Shown: positions 1 through 6,190 of the stretch, piece after piece
Layout of the letters: the number at the start of each line of letters is the position of its first letter
How positions within the stretch are numbered: the first letter of the stretch is position 1
Origin: Acidobacteriota bacterium
GTDB lineage: Bacteria; Acidobacteriota; Terriglobia; Terriglobales; Acidobacteriaceae
Length of the DNA stretch: 9,278 nt
Assembly (NCBI GenBank): GCA_021799405.1
Contig: JAJZAL010000208.1
Coordinates: forward strand, 1 to 9,278
Direction: 5' to 3'
Position numbers and translations under genes: made by a program
The notes under the pieces: generated by a model
Seen by the model: the letters and a program-made list of their open reading frames with translations, nothing else
Told to the model about the DNA's origin: nothing
The model's database searches: none

Positions 1-735
1 GGGTTGGTGACCGGGGTGAGGACCTGTGGCTTGGATGGCTCAGCCGGCTTTGTCAAGGCTGATTACATCGTCTCCAACATGGAAGTGATTCCGGCGATGC
101 AGAAGTTGCTCAATGCGCCCCCGGCCAGGATGAAGAGCTTGGAGCGCTTCAGGCCATCCTGCTCGGGCATAGTCCTTCACCTGGGACTCGATCGCGTCTA
201 CCCGCAGCTTGCGCACCATAACTTTTTATACTCAAAGGATCTGCACGCGCACTTCCGCCGCGTCTTTCGTGACGGCAAGCTTCCCGACGATCCCACTCTC
301 TACGTGGTGGCGCCAACCCGCACTGACCCATCGCAGGCGCCGCCCGGCTGCGACAACATCAAAATTCTTCCCCACATCCCGCCGCTCGATGACCGCCGGC
401 CCACCACCCGCGAGGACTATGTGGCACTGAAGGAGGTTTGCCTGGATAAGTTGGAGCGCATGGGGCTGAAAGATTTGCGCCGCCACATCGTGGTCGAGGA
501 TTTCTGGACGCCGTTTGACATCGAGGCGCGCTATTGCTCGAATCAAGGCTCCATTTATGGCGTGGTTTGCGATCGCCGGAGCAACTTCGCTTTCAAGGCT
601 CCCAAACGCAGTTCCCAATTCCGTAACCTCTTTTTCGTGGGCGGCAGCATCAACCCAGGAGCGGGCATGCCCATGGTCACGCTCGGTGGCCAGCATGTCG
701 CCCGGCTCATTGCAGAACAGAATGCGAACACATAA
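1..735 (+). CDS. crtP: CrtP-type carotenoid (4,4'-diaponeurosporene) oxidase, 5'-truncated
   Basis: C-terminal 244 residues of a CrtI/CrtN/CrtP-family FAD-dependent carotenoid desaturase/oxidase; the N-terminal Rossmann FAD-binding part lies left of the window. The end carries the family's C-terminal FAD-contact motif, FFVGGSINPGAGMPMVTLGG, followed by a helix to the stop. The internal stretches NIKILPHIP, DLRRHIVVEDFWTPFDIE and GSIYGVVCDRR resemble the CrtP (CrtNb) branch more than the CrtN desaturase branch, as I remember the Staphylococcus CrtP sequence. CrtP oxidises the terminal methyl of a C30 carotenoid to an aldehyde or acid, giving the group that is then glycosylated. It is probably membrane-associated. 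The stop is 2 bp before the glycosyltransferase start, so the genes are co-transcribed. The subfamily call rests on remembered similarity and on the crtQ and crtO neighbours; a C40 substrate cannot be excluded. Confidence 0.88.
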   Translation, partial: GLVTGVRTCGLDGSAGFVKADYIVSNMEVIPAMQKLLNAPPARMKSLERFRPSCSGIVLHLGLDRVYPQLAHHNFLYSKDLHAHFRRVFRDGKLPDDPTLYVVAPTRTDPSQAPPGCDNIKILPHIPPLDDRRPTTREDYVALKEVCLDKLERMGLKDLRRHIVVEDFWTPFDIEARYCSNQGSIYGVVCDRRSNFAFKAPKRSSQFRNLFFVGGSINPGAGMPMVTLGGQHVARLIAEQNANT

Positions 736-737
736 TC

Positions 738-1811
738 ATGATGCTGACTGCCTTAATGTGCGCGCTCGGCCTGCCAGCCGGCTTCCTTCTCATCCGGCGC
801 ATTCCCACCTGTCTTCCGGCTGAGCCGCGCATCGACGAGAGCATTTCCATCGTTATCCCTGCGCGCAACGAAGAACTGAATCTGCCACGCCTGATCCAGT
901 CGATTCGCCAATCGGCATTCCGGCCTGCGGAAATTCTGGTGGTTGACGACGGTTCCACTGACAACACGGCCGCAGTCGCGGAGAACTTCGGCGCTCGCGT
1001 GATCACGCCGGGAGACATGCCCGCTGGATGGACAGGAAAGTCCTGGGCATGCCACAAGGGCGCGCACAACGCCAACGGCAATGCACTTCTGTTCCTCGAC
1101 GCGGACACCTACTTCCTGCCCGGCGGCTTTGATCAACTTGTTTCGTGTTGGTCACGCGAGCGGGACAGCCGACTCGTCCTCTCGGTGTTGCCCTACCATG
1201 CGATGAGCGCCGCCTATGAGCAGCTCTCGCTCTTCTTCAATGTGCTGATGGCTGCGGGCGCCGGCGGATTCAGCCCGGTTTCTGAGGCGCGTCTCTTTGG
1301 GCAATCACTGCTGATTGCCAGAAGCACCTACTTTGCCGCCGGAGGACACGCGGCGGTTCGTGGCGTCGTTCTCGAAAACCTCCGATGGGCTGGCGCGCTC
1401 CGCGACTATGGCGCGCGGATTGCCTGCCTCGGTGGAAAGGGCACGCTGCACATGCGCATGTTCCCCGAGGGGTACCACCAGATGTCTGAGAGCTGGGCAA
1501 AGGCCCTTCTTCAGGGAGCCACAGATTCCGGAGTTACGGTACTTGCTTTGGCTATAGTGTGGATCTCCGCCCTTTGGTCCACTGCTCTGCTGCTCATCAT
1601 GCCCTGCGATTACGGCCGTCTAAGCCTGGCAGTTGTTTACGCACTCTACAGCGTGCAACTTGCCTGGATGACTCACCGGCTGGGCAGCTACCGGCTGATC
1701 AGCTGCGTGCTCTATCCATTTCCGCTGGCTTATTACTGCATGATCTTTGGGCGCGCTGTTGCGCGACGGGCCTTGGGACGTAAAGCCGTTTGGAGGGGCC
1801 GCCAGGTATGA
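738..1811 (+). CDS. crtQ: CrtQ-type carotenoid glycosyltransferase (GT2 family)
   Basis: A 357-residue membrane-bound family-2 glycosyltransferase (S. aureus CrtQ is about 375). An N-terminal hydrophobic segment (residues 3-20) precedes a GT-A fold starting at IVIPARNEELNLP (38-50). Nucleotide-binding motif VVDDGSTDNT is at 68-77 and the metal-binding DAD at 121-123 (FLDADTYF). An ENLRW motif at 213-217 resembles the catalytic acid and (Q)xxRW region. Three hydrophobic segments follow (about 265-290, 293-312, 320-338). In the family the enzyme esterifies glucose from UDP-glucose to the carotenoid carboxylate (diaponeurosporenoate). The start at 738 is the first of two adjacent ATG codons, 2 bp after the crtP stop. 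The stop overlaps the crtO start as ATGA. The order crtP-crtQ-crtO supports a pathway role; the sugar and carotenoid are inferred. Confidence 0.87.
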   Translation: MMLTALMCALGLPAGFLLIRRIPTCLPAEPRIDESISIVIPARNEELNLPRLIQSIRQSAFRPAEILVVDDGSTDNTAAVAENFGARVITPGDMPAGWTGKSWACHKGAHNANGNALLFLDADTYFLPGGFDQLVSCWSRERDSRLVLSVLPYHAMSAAYEQLSLFFNVLMAAGAGGFSPVSEARLFGQSLLIARSTYFAAGGHAAVRGVVLENLRWAGALRDYGARIACLGGKGTLHMRMFPEGYHQMSESWAKALLQGATDSGVTVLALAIVWISALWSTALLLIMPCDYGRLSLAVVYALYSVQLAWMTHRLGSYRLISCVLYPFPLAYYCMIFGRAVARRALGRKAVWRGRQV

Positions 1812-2287
1812 CTGTGCTGGTCTGGGCGGCGAACCTGCTGGGCTGGCCACTCATTCATCTTTCTGTCTCGTCTGTGGCGCTGCGTCTTCCGGCGCGCTAT
1901 TTTGCGCAGGATGGCTGGATTACTGCTCCGCGGCGATGGGAGCGCGAGGGTCGCTTCTACCGTGACTGGCTGGGGATTCGAGGTTGGAAGTCCTGGCTGC
2001 CAGACGGAGCGCCATGGATTGGCGGCTTCGCAAAAAAGACAATCCGTTCGCGCGATACGTCCCACCTGAATCAGTTCCTTCTTGAGACGCGCCGTGCGGA
2101 ACTGGCGCACTGGTGCATGTTGCTGTGCACGCCGCTTTTCTTTTTGTGGAATCCACCCTGGGCGCGCGTAGTGATGCTTGCATATGCCTTGACCGCAAAT
2201 CTTCCCTGTATCCTGGCCCAGCGCTACAACCGCATTGCTCTTTACCGCGTGGTCCGCACTAGACGTCGTCCCTTGGATTGCCTATGA
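1808..2287 (+). CDS. crtO: CrtO-type glycosyl-carotenoid acyltransferase
   Basis: A 159-residue integral membrane protein, close to the roughly 165 residues of S. aureus CrtO. This family acylates the C6'' hydroxyl of the glucose on glycosyl-diaponeurosporenoate, the last step to staphyloxanthin. Visible family traits are an N-terminal hydrophobic helix (about 3-26), the polar stretch WEREGRFYRDWLGIRGWKSWLPDG (44-67), a pair of hydrophobic segments (about 100-115 and 117-135) and the conserved-looking NLPCILAQRYNR (131-142). I chose the ATG at 1808 because it overlaps the crtQ stop as ATGA; a TTG six codons upstream would also be in frame. The stop overlaps the next ATG the same way. It should not be confused with the unrelated CrtO beta-carotene ketolase. 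The acyl donor is unknown. Confidence 0.87.
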   Translation: MTVLVWAANLLGWPLIHLSVSSVALRLPARYFAQDGWITAPRRWEREGRFYRDWLGIRGWKSWLPDGAPWIGGFAKKTIRSRDTSHLNQFLLETRRAELAHWCMLLCTPLFFLWNPPWARVVMLAYALTANLPCILAQRYNRIALYRVVRTRRRPLDCL

Positions 2288-2631
2288 GTCATGCCAGGCA
2301 GAAGCGAACTTCCGCCCCTTCGGGACGTCGATACCTCGTGCATGTTTTAGGCAGGCGCAATCAACAAAGTGAAATCTGTCGCTACATTACGCGTATCTGC
2401 CCCTGGACGGCCCGGGGCAGTTCCCGAAGCTACGCTCAGGAGCGTGTGTTTGCCGATGAATGCGAACTGATTGCAGTCATCAACCCGCTTCTCCCAAATG
2501 GCTCCGACGTCCGCGATGTCTTTGAGCACATAGAAACTCCCAACGGATTCTTCTATCTTTTGCGCCTGAGCGACGAGGAAGCTGCACAACTGGGCTGGCG
2601 TGATGAATTGACTGCGGGGGGTGCGGGGTGA
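2284..2631 (+). CDS. Small uncharacterised protein translationally coupled to crtO
   Basis: A 115-residue soluble protein that I do not recognise. It starts at ATG 2284, which overlaps the crtO stop as ATGA, the same coupling seen between crtQ and crtO; this is the main reason to believe it. The N-terminal 30 residues are basic and Ser/Arg-rich (HARQKRTSAPSGRR). The rest looks like a compact alpha/beta domain with VFADECELIAVINPLL (about 55-70), DVRDVFEHIETPNGFFYLLRL (about 76-97) and an acidic C-terminal helix (SDEEAAQLGW). There is no signal peptide, membrane segment or obvious metal motif. Because it is made together with the last enzymes of carotenoid tailoring, a role in that pathway is possible, but that is inference from position only. 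About 95 bp separate it from the next gene. Confidence 0.7.
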   Translation: MSHARQKRTSAPSGRRYLVHVLGRRNQQSEICRYITRICPWTARGSSRSYAQERVFADECELIAVINPLLPNGSDVRDVFEHIETPNGFFYLLRLSDEEAAQLGWRDELTAGGAG

Positions 2632-2726
2632 GCTTCTATTCATGAGAATCCTGCCCCTCTGCGCCCACGGCAATACAGGCGGGCAACTCACTTCAGTTCC
2701 GTTTGAACAAGTACAGGGTTTCTAAG

Positions 2727-3200
2727 ATGAAGATCCTAGATTTCAAAAGCAGAATCTGGCTGCCCTTGCCGCCCGAGCATCTGTTTTCATTCTTCGCCGA
2801 TGCGGCCAATCTTGAGAGCATCACGCCGCCCTGGCTGCATTTCAAAATCCTGACACCCGTACCTATTGAAATGCGGGAAGGAACGTTGATCGATTACAAG
2901 CTACGGATTCACGGCCTGCCGATCTACTGGCGCACGCGGATCAGCAGGTGGCAGCCGCCATATTGTTTTGTGGATGAACAACTGCGCGGTCCGTATCGCA
3001 GGTGGATTCATCGACACACCTTCGATGCCTCAGACGGCGGAACGCTGATGCAGGACTATGTGGAATATGCCGTTCCTTTTGATTTTGTCATCTGTAAATG
3101 GTTCGTACGACCGGACATTGAAAGGATATTTCGATATCGCTCCGGGCAGTTGCGAAAACGCTTTTGCACTCAGAACCTCCACGAGCAGAACCGGCAATAG
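2727..3200 (+). CDS. SRPBCC (START-like, cyclase/dehydrase type) ligand-binding protein
   Basis: A 157-residue single-domain protein of the SRPBCC superfamily, which forms a helix-grip fold with a deep hydrophobic cavity. Visible traits are the opening FKSRIWLPLPPEHLFSFFADAANLESITPPWL (6-37), the strand FKILTPVPIEMREGTLIDYKL (39-59), PIYWRTRISRW (65-75), the central FVDEQLRGPYRRWIHRHTF (81-99) and GGTLMQDYVEYAVPF (104-118), and an amphipathic C-terminal helix. The length is typical. I chose ATG 2727, with an AGGG about 8-10 bases upstream; a TTG at 2703 is the alternative and would add eight residues that do not look like the family. SRPBCC proteins with TspO and photolyase genes are common in light-inducible carotenoid clusters, so handling of a lipid or isoprenoid is plausible. 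The ligand is unknown. Confidence 0.85.
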   Translation: MKILDFKSRIWLPLPPEHLFSFFADAANLESITPPWLHFKILTPVPIEMREGTLIDYKLRIHGLPIYWRTRISRWQPPYCFVDEQLRGPYRRWIHRHTFDASDGGTLMQDYVEYAVPFDFVICKWFVRPDIERIFRYRSGQLRKRFCTQNLHEQNRQ

Positions 3201-3239
3201 TTCGACTATTCCTTCATCGGGAATCATTGGAGCTAAGAA

Positions 3240-3713
3240 ATGTGGACACGCTGGATCGGCCTGATGTTTTGGCTTCTTGTTTGTTTTTGCGGTTGCAGGA
3301 ACGAGTGCATCGTGGACCAGTAGCGAAGTTCGTCGTTGGTATAGCACGCTGGCCCGCCCGTCGATCTCTCCGCCAAACTGGGTCTTCGGCCCGGTTTGGA
3401 CTCTACTTTACGCGCTCATGGCAATAGCAGCCTGGAAGGCAGCTGGGAGGGGCCTTCGCCTTGGAAATCCGCTGCGATCACTCTCTTCGTGATTCAGCTA
3501 GCCCTTAATTTCGCCTGGTCGTGGATTTTCTTCCGCTCGCATCAGATCGGTTGGGCTTTAGTGGAGGTCATCGTACTTTGGACCGCAATTCTACTTACGA
3601 CACTGGCAATGACTCGCGTTTCAATGACCGCAACGTGGTTAATGACACCTTATCTGGTCTGGGTCACCTTTGCCGGCGTCCTCAACGAAGAGTTTTGGCG
3701 ACTGAACCGTTGA
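3240..3713 (+). pseudogene. tspO: TspO/MBR (CrtK) family membrane protein, reading frame broken twice
   Basis: The region encodes all parts of a TspO protein, but in two alternating frames. From ATG 3240 (GGAG seven bases upstream) the frame reads [16 protein letters not shown]. It then shifts near the T5 run at 3284-3288 to the frame giving [20 protein letters not shown] and [12 protein letters not shown]. It shifts back near the G4 run at 3449-3452 to the frame giving [20 protein letters not shown], then TPYLVWVTFAGVLNEEFW to the stop. Removing one T and adding one G restores one uninterrupted frame of about 157 residues, normal for the family, with five membrane helices. TspO binds tetrapyrroles and sterol-like ligands. 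The Rhodobacter member was first named crtK and lies among carotenoid genes, so the position fits. Both breaks sit in homopolymers and cancel out, so sequencing error is as likely as true inactivation. Confidence 0.85.
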
Positions 3714-3736
3714 TCATGCGGTTGAAACTGTTTCGA

Positions 3737-3759
3737 TGAGCGATCGAGCGATCGCTTCA
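3737..3759. repeat. Near-palindromic hairpin just after tspO
   Basis: Stem TGA+GCGATC pairs with GATCGC+TCA (one bulged T) around the four-base loop GAGC. It starts 24 bases after the tspO stop, where the operon terminator would be expected, but no T-tract follows, so a rho-independent terminator is not demonstrated. It may only reflect the repeated CGATCG words. Confidence 0.35.
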
Positions 3760-4190
3760 CCTCGGGCAATGGGCTGGAAGCGGTACTCGGGCACCAATCA
3801 GATAGCCACCCTGACGCAGAGTCGCTTATGGTGATTTGTACTTACCCCGGTCGGGAACCATCGCATATTTTGACGAGCGGTAAATCGCCTTGTCACTCCC
3901 TGAAGTCGATCCAAGGCGTAATCATGCGCCACCGGAAAGTAGGTTCAAGATAGACCCGAAAATGTCCTCATCCAGTCAGCGGAATGCCGTTCACGCTGAG
4001 ATCACAATGACCAATGGCACGACCGAGACAATACCCTCAAGTTTTGCGGCATGGCGCTAACGGCGAGTGGGCGAAGCTAGGCCGGTCAATAGGGGCTCTG
4101 GTGATGAGGAAGGCCCTATGTCCAGCAAGAGCTTGCCGGTGGTCTTGTGGAGGAAGACCTGACACCCAAAGATCTTCATGCTGGTCGCGA
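3760..4190. other. Gene-poor stretch between the carotenoid operon and the AlpA-like gene
   Basis: I see no recognisable gene on either strand. Open frames are short, overlap one another and lack family motifs. The only one worth naming is the 40-codon frame at 4057-4179 on the - strand, listed separately. No direct repeats, transposase remnant or tRNA is visible. The character fits eroded accessory DNA. Confidence 0.5.
4057..4179 (-). CDS. Possible 40-residue small ORF downstream of the AlpA-like gene
   Basis: Starts at ATG 4179 (MKIFGCQVFLHKTTGKLLLD) and ends at TAG 4057-4059, just downstream of the AlpA-like gene on the same strand. Its frame continues upstream through an in-frame TTG that overlaps the AlpA stop. 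It has no recognised domain and no strong ribosome binding site. It could be real, a chance frame, or the shifted tail of the AlpA-like gene, because a run of eight G lies at 4204-4211. Confidence 0.18.
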   Translation of the reverse strand: MKIFGCQVFLHKTTGKLLLDIGPSSSPEPLLTGLASPTRR

Positions 4191-4487
4191 TCAATATCTC
4201 TTCGGGGGGGGAAGCGACTTCCCCAAGCGGCCCTTGGTTGAGGGCACGAAGCGTGGTGGGACATAGACCGGTTTAACAGGTGTGGCCGGTGATGTCTCAG
4301 CAGGGGAAGGCTGGACCGGCTTCGCAACCCTGCGCTTAGCAAGATAGTCTTCGATCTCGTCCTCGAACCAACCGGCAGTTCTGCTTCCATCCAGGAGTTT
4401 CGCTTGGGCTGGGAATTCACCCTTTTTGATGCGGTCGTAAATCGTCGTTTTGCTCAGTCCGACTCGCTTCATCACTTCCGGGAGCAC
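4191..4487 (-). CDS. AlpA-family helix-turn-helix DNA-binding protein
   Basis: A 98-residue protein starting with the MerR/AlpA-like winged helix: LPEVMKRVGLSKTTIYDRIK (2-21), KGEFP (22-26), then GWFEDEIEDYLAKRR (39-53). In AlpA-type regulators the LxxPEV...GLSRSTIY...G.FP...GW...E...W pattern forms the DNA-binding unit. They are usually carried by prophages and integrative elements as excision or integrase-expression regulators. The C-terminal half is a Pro-rich, probably disordered tail. The start is GTG 4487 (AGGG four bases further upstream); an ATG five codons later is the alternative. A TAG lies two codons before the GTG, so the usual first residues before LPEV are missing, which suggests a truncated 5' end. 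No integrase is in the window. The tail's frame depends on a G8 run at 4204-4211. Confidence 0.72.
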   Translation of the reverse strand: MLPEVMKRVGLSKTTIYDRIKKGEFPAQAKLLDGSRTAGWFEDEIEDYLAKRRVAKPVQPSPAETSPATPVKPVYVPPRFVPSTKGRLGKSLPPPKRY

Positions 4488-4511
4488 CTCGCCCTACAGG
4501 AGAAGAAAGCC

Positions 4512-4757
4512 ATGAACGAAAAATTGATTTTGCGTCTCGACAATCCTCTCATGATGTTTTTCTGGAGCGCTGCCATGCTCCTGGCCGGAATCGTCGTCGG
4601 CGAGCACTGGCATCCCAAGCACGCGCTCACTGCCGCGATTGCGCTCGCTGCCGGCGCCTTCACCTGGCTGCACGAGCTCGTTTGCTGTTTCGTGTGGTGC
4701 TCATTGTCTTCGTGGTGGATCGGCCGGCGCATGAACGAGGTCAAGGGCAGGCGGTGA
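4512..4757 (+). CDS. Small two-helix membrane protein of unknown function
   Basis: An 81-residue protein with two hydrophobic segments (about 12-30, NPLMMFFWSAAMLLAGIVVG, and about 38-65, ending in Cys/Trp-rich residues), separated by a short His-containing loop (EHWHPKH). The tail is basic (RRMNEVKGRR), so both ends are probably cytoplasmic. I chose ATG 4512 because AGGAG lies about 10 bases upstream; the frame stays open further left but only opposite the AlpA-like gene. I do not recognise a family. A strong hairpin follows the stop. The start is only 24 bp from the start of the opposite-strand AlpA-like gene, which leaves no room for independent promoters and suggests a rearrangement junction. 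Confidence 0.6.
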   Translation: MNEKLILRLDNPLMMFFWSAAMLLAGIVVGEHWHPKHALTAAIALAAGAFTWLHELVCCFVWCSLSSWWIGRRMNEVKGRR

Positions 4758-4774
4758 CGAAGAGGCCCGCTATC

Positions 4775-4810
4775 GGGGCAGCAATGGCACGGCAGCTCCG
4801 CTGCTGCCCC
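4775..4810 (+). terminator. Strong hairpin after the small membrane protein gene, possible terminator
   Basis: A perfect 9-bp stem, GGGGCAGCA with TGCTGCCCC, encloses 18 bases; the inner GGCAGC can also pair with GCTGCC. It lies 18 bases after the stop at 4757. No T-run follows, so it is at best an unusual or rho-assisted terminator, or an mRNA-stabilising structure. Confidence 0.4.
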
Positions 4811-5110
4811 GGCTGTCCCGAAGCAGGACAACTTAAGCAATGAGAACGGACATTAGCGTGGCCTAAACAAGCAGATTCAGGGAAATGTGATCTGGATCAT
4901 GACTCCAGACGCCTAAAGGAACAAGCCAAAGGCACTTGTCCGGCTAGGCGACTATGCGGCAGAGTGGATCGCGGAATCCTGTTCCGTTACAGCTAAGTCG
5001 CTGTGCGGCGGCCGCTGCAGCGTATACCTCATCCCGGCGAGTTGGGTGTGAATTCCCAAACGCGGGGTTCGGAGGCATACGCAGCTTCAGGCGATCTCTT
5101 TCTAATTCTG
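4811..5110. other. Intergenic region without a recognisable gene
   Basis: This lies between the small membrane protein gene and the 3' end of the convergent ferritin-like gene. Short + frames here extend into the antisense of the ferritin-like gene and have low-complexity, Ser/Arg-rich translations, so I do not call them. I see no RNA gene, repeat pair or T-tract terminator for the ferritin-like gene. Confidence 0.5.
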
Positions 5111-6094
5111 CTATTCGGCGCTGGGTATCGCCCCCGTCACATTGGTCTGAACAGAGGCGGAAATCACGGTGGAGTAGCTCGATTGCCCCGCCACCGTCGC
5201 AACCGACACTGGATTGGAGCCCGAGGCAATGAAAGGTCCCAAAGCGGCAGCGGCTGTGGTGCTGGTGCTGCCATTCACGCTCGTCATCAAGCCGGTCAGA
5301 CCCGCATCGCTCTCGTAATTGAGGTTATTTGCGGGTACGAGGTTGATGCCGGCAAAATTGGGCGAGTCCAATGTTACCGCGGGAATGGCTCGCACCAGCG
5401 CACGGTGCTCTGACTCCACCCCAAGTATGGACGCTGCCACTTTCGCATACAGAATGAGATCGGCCTGGGTAAGATTGGCTCCGCTGGATGAAGGGTCTGA
5501 CTGAGTGGCGCTGAATCCGTTGTAGCCGGCTGCCATGGATGCGAACTCTTCAACAGCTGTCATGTAAGCGCCGATGAAAGCGGTTTCCAGCGCCAGCAAA
5601 ACGGGGAGAAAACCGGAAAGCGAGGAGAACGTTCCGTTGGGGAAATAGAACTTTTGCGGCACGCCTGCCATGGCGTCTCCGCTCCCATTGGTTGCCAGGC
5701 CCAGCAGTTTCCGCAGCAACTGCGCGTGCGCCACTTCTTCCAGCAGCGCGCCCTGCAGATAAGCTACATTCACCTGATTTCCGTTGGCGCTTACGTTGAT
5801 GGCGGTGCCGCCCGAGCCGGCAAGATTGGGATCAGTAATAACGCCAGGGCTGGAAAGCGCGGTGTAGTAGGTGGTGATGGCCAGGCTTTCGGCAATCAGT
5901 GCCGCGGTCAAAATATCGCCCGCCTTATCAGTGGCGGCGGCTGCTGAGACTGTGCTCTTACTCATCGATCCGCCGCATGCGGTCAGTACCGATGACGTCG
6001 CTGCGCCCAGGCCGAACATCGTTGCGCCCGTCAGGAAAAAGCGGCGGTTGACGCCACTGCCCTCGATGACTCGATCAAAAAGCTTCGCTGCCAT
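5111..6094 (-). CDS. Tat-exported lipoprotein with ferritin-like (Ferritin_2 type) domain
   Basis: A 327-residue protein beginning with a twin-arginine signal, NRRFFLTGA (16-24), followed by a hydrophobic stretch and a lipobox LTAC with C40. It is therefore probably exported folded and anchored as a lipoprotein. Residues about 57-240 form a four-helix bundle with di-iron type ligands: E69, ExxH at E120/H123, E170 or E182/E183, and ExxH at E227/H230. This matches the ferritin-like family that includes desiccation-related proteins. The C-terminal 85 residues are Ser/Thr/Ala/Gly-rich without a clear fold. I chose ATG 6094 because AGGAG lies seven bases upstream; the ATG six bases earlier is too close to it. 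It follows the fasciclin gene on the same strand, 96 bp apart, so it may share that promoter. Iron or oxidant handling outside the cytoplasm is inferred; no substrate is known. Confidence 0.85.
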   Translation of the reverse strand: MAAKLFDRVIEGSGVNRRFFLTGATMFGLGAATSSVLTACGGSMSKSTVSAAAATDKAGDILTAALIAESLAITTYYTALSSPGVITDPNLAGSGGTAINVSANGNQVNVAYLQGALLEEVAHAQLLRKLLGLATNGSGDAMAGVPQKFYFPNGTFSSLSGFLPVLLALETAFIGAYMTAVEEFASMAAGYNGFSATQSDPSSSGANLTQADLILYAKVAASILGVESEHRALVRAIPAVTLDSPNFAGINLVPANNLNYESDAGLTGLMTSVNGSTSTTAAAALGPFIASGSNPVSVATVAGQSSYSTVISASVQTNVTGAIPSAE

Positions 6095-6139
6095 GAGCAT
6101 TCTCCTCTTCTCATTACGCACGGTGATTGTTAGCAAGGC

Positions 6140-6160
6140 CGCCGCGCATACCTCGCGGCG
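6140..6160 (-). other. GC-rich hairpin between the fasciclin and ferritin-like genes
   Basis: Perfect 7-bp stem CGCCGCG/CGCGGCG with a seven-base loop, in the 96-bp gap within the presumed operon. No T-run follows on the - strand. It could attenuate or stabilise the transcript so that the two proteins are made in different amounts. Confidence 0.4.
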
Positions 6161-6190
6161 TCCTCATTTTGCAGAGTGATGCGCCGCAAG

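Noticed and set aside
5211..5217. A further CCAATCC on the - strand inside the ferritin-like gene
   Set aside because: No GCGTTC follows at the required spacing and it lies in coding sequence near the 3' end, so it is a chance match to the -35 half only.
4954..5413. Overlapping + strand frames antisense to the end of the ferritin-like gene
   Set aside because: Low-complexity Ser/Arg-rich translations with no ribosome binding site; the - strand frame here has clear family motifs and a start signal.
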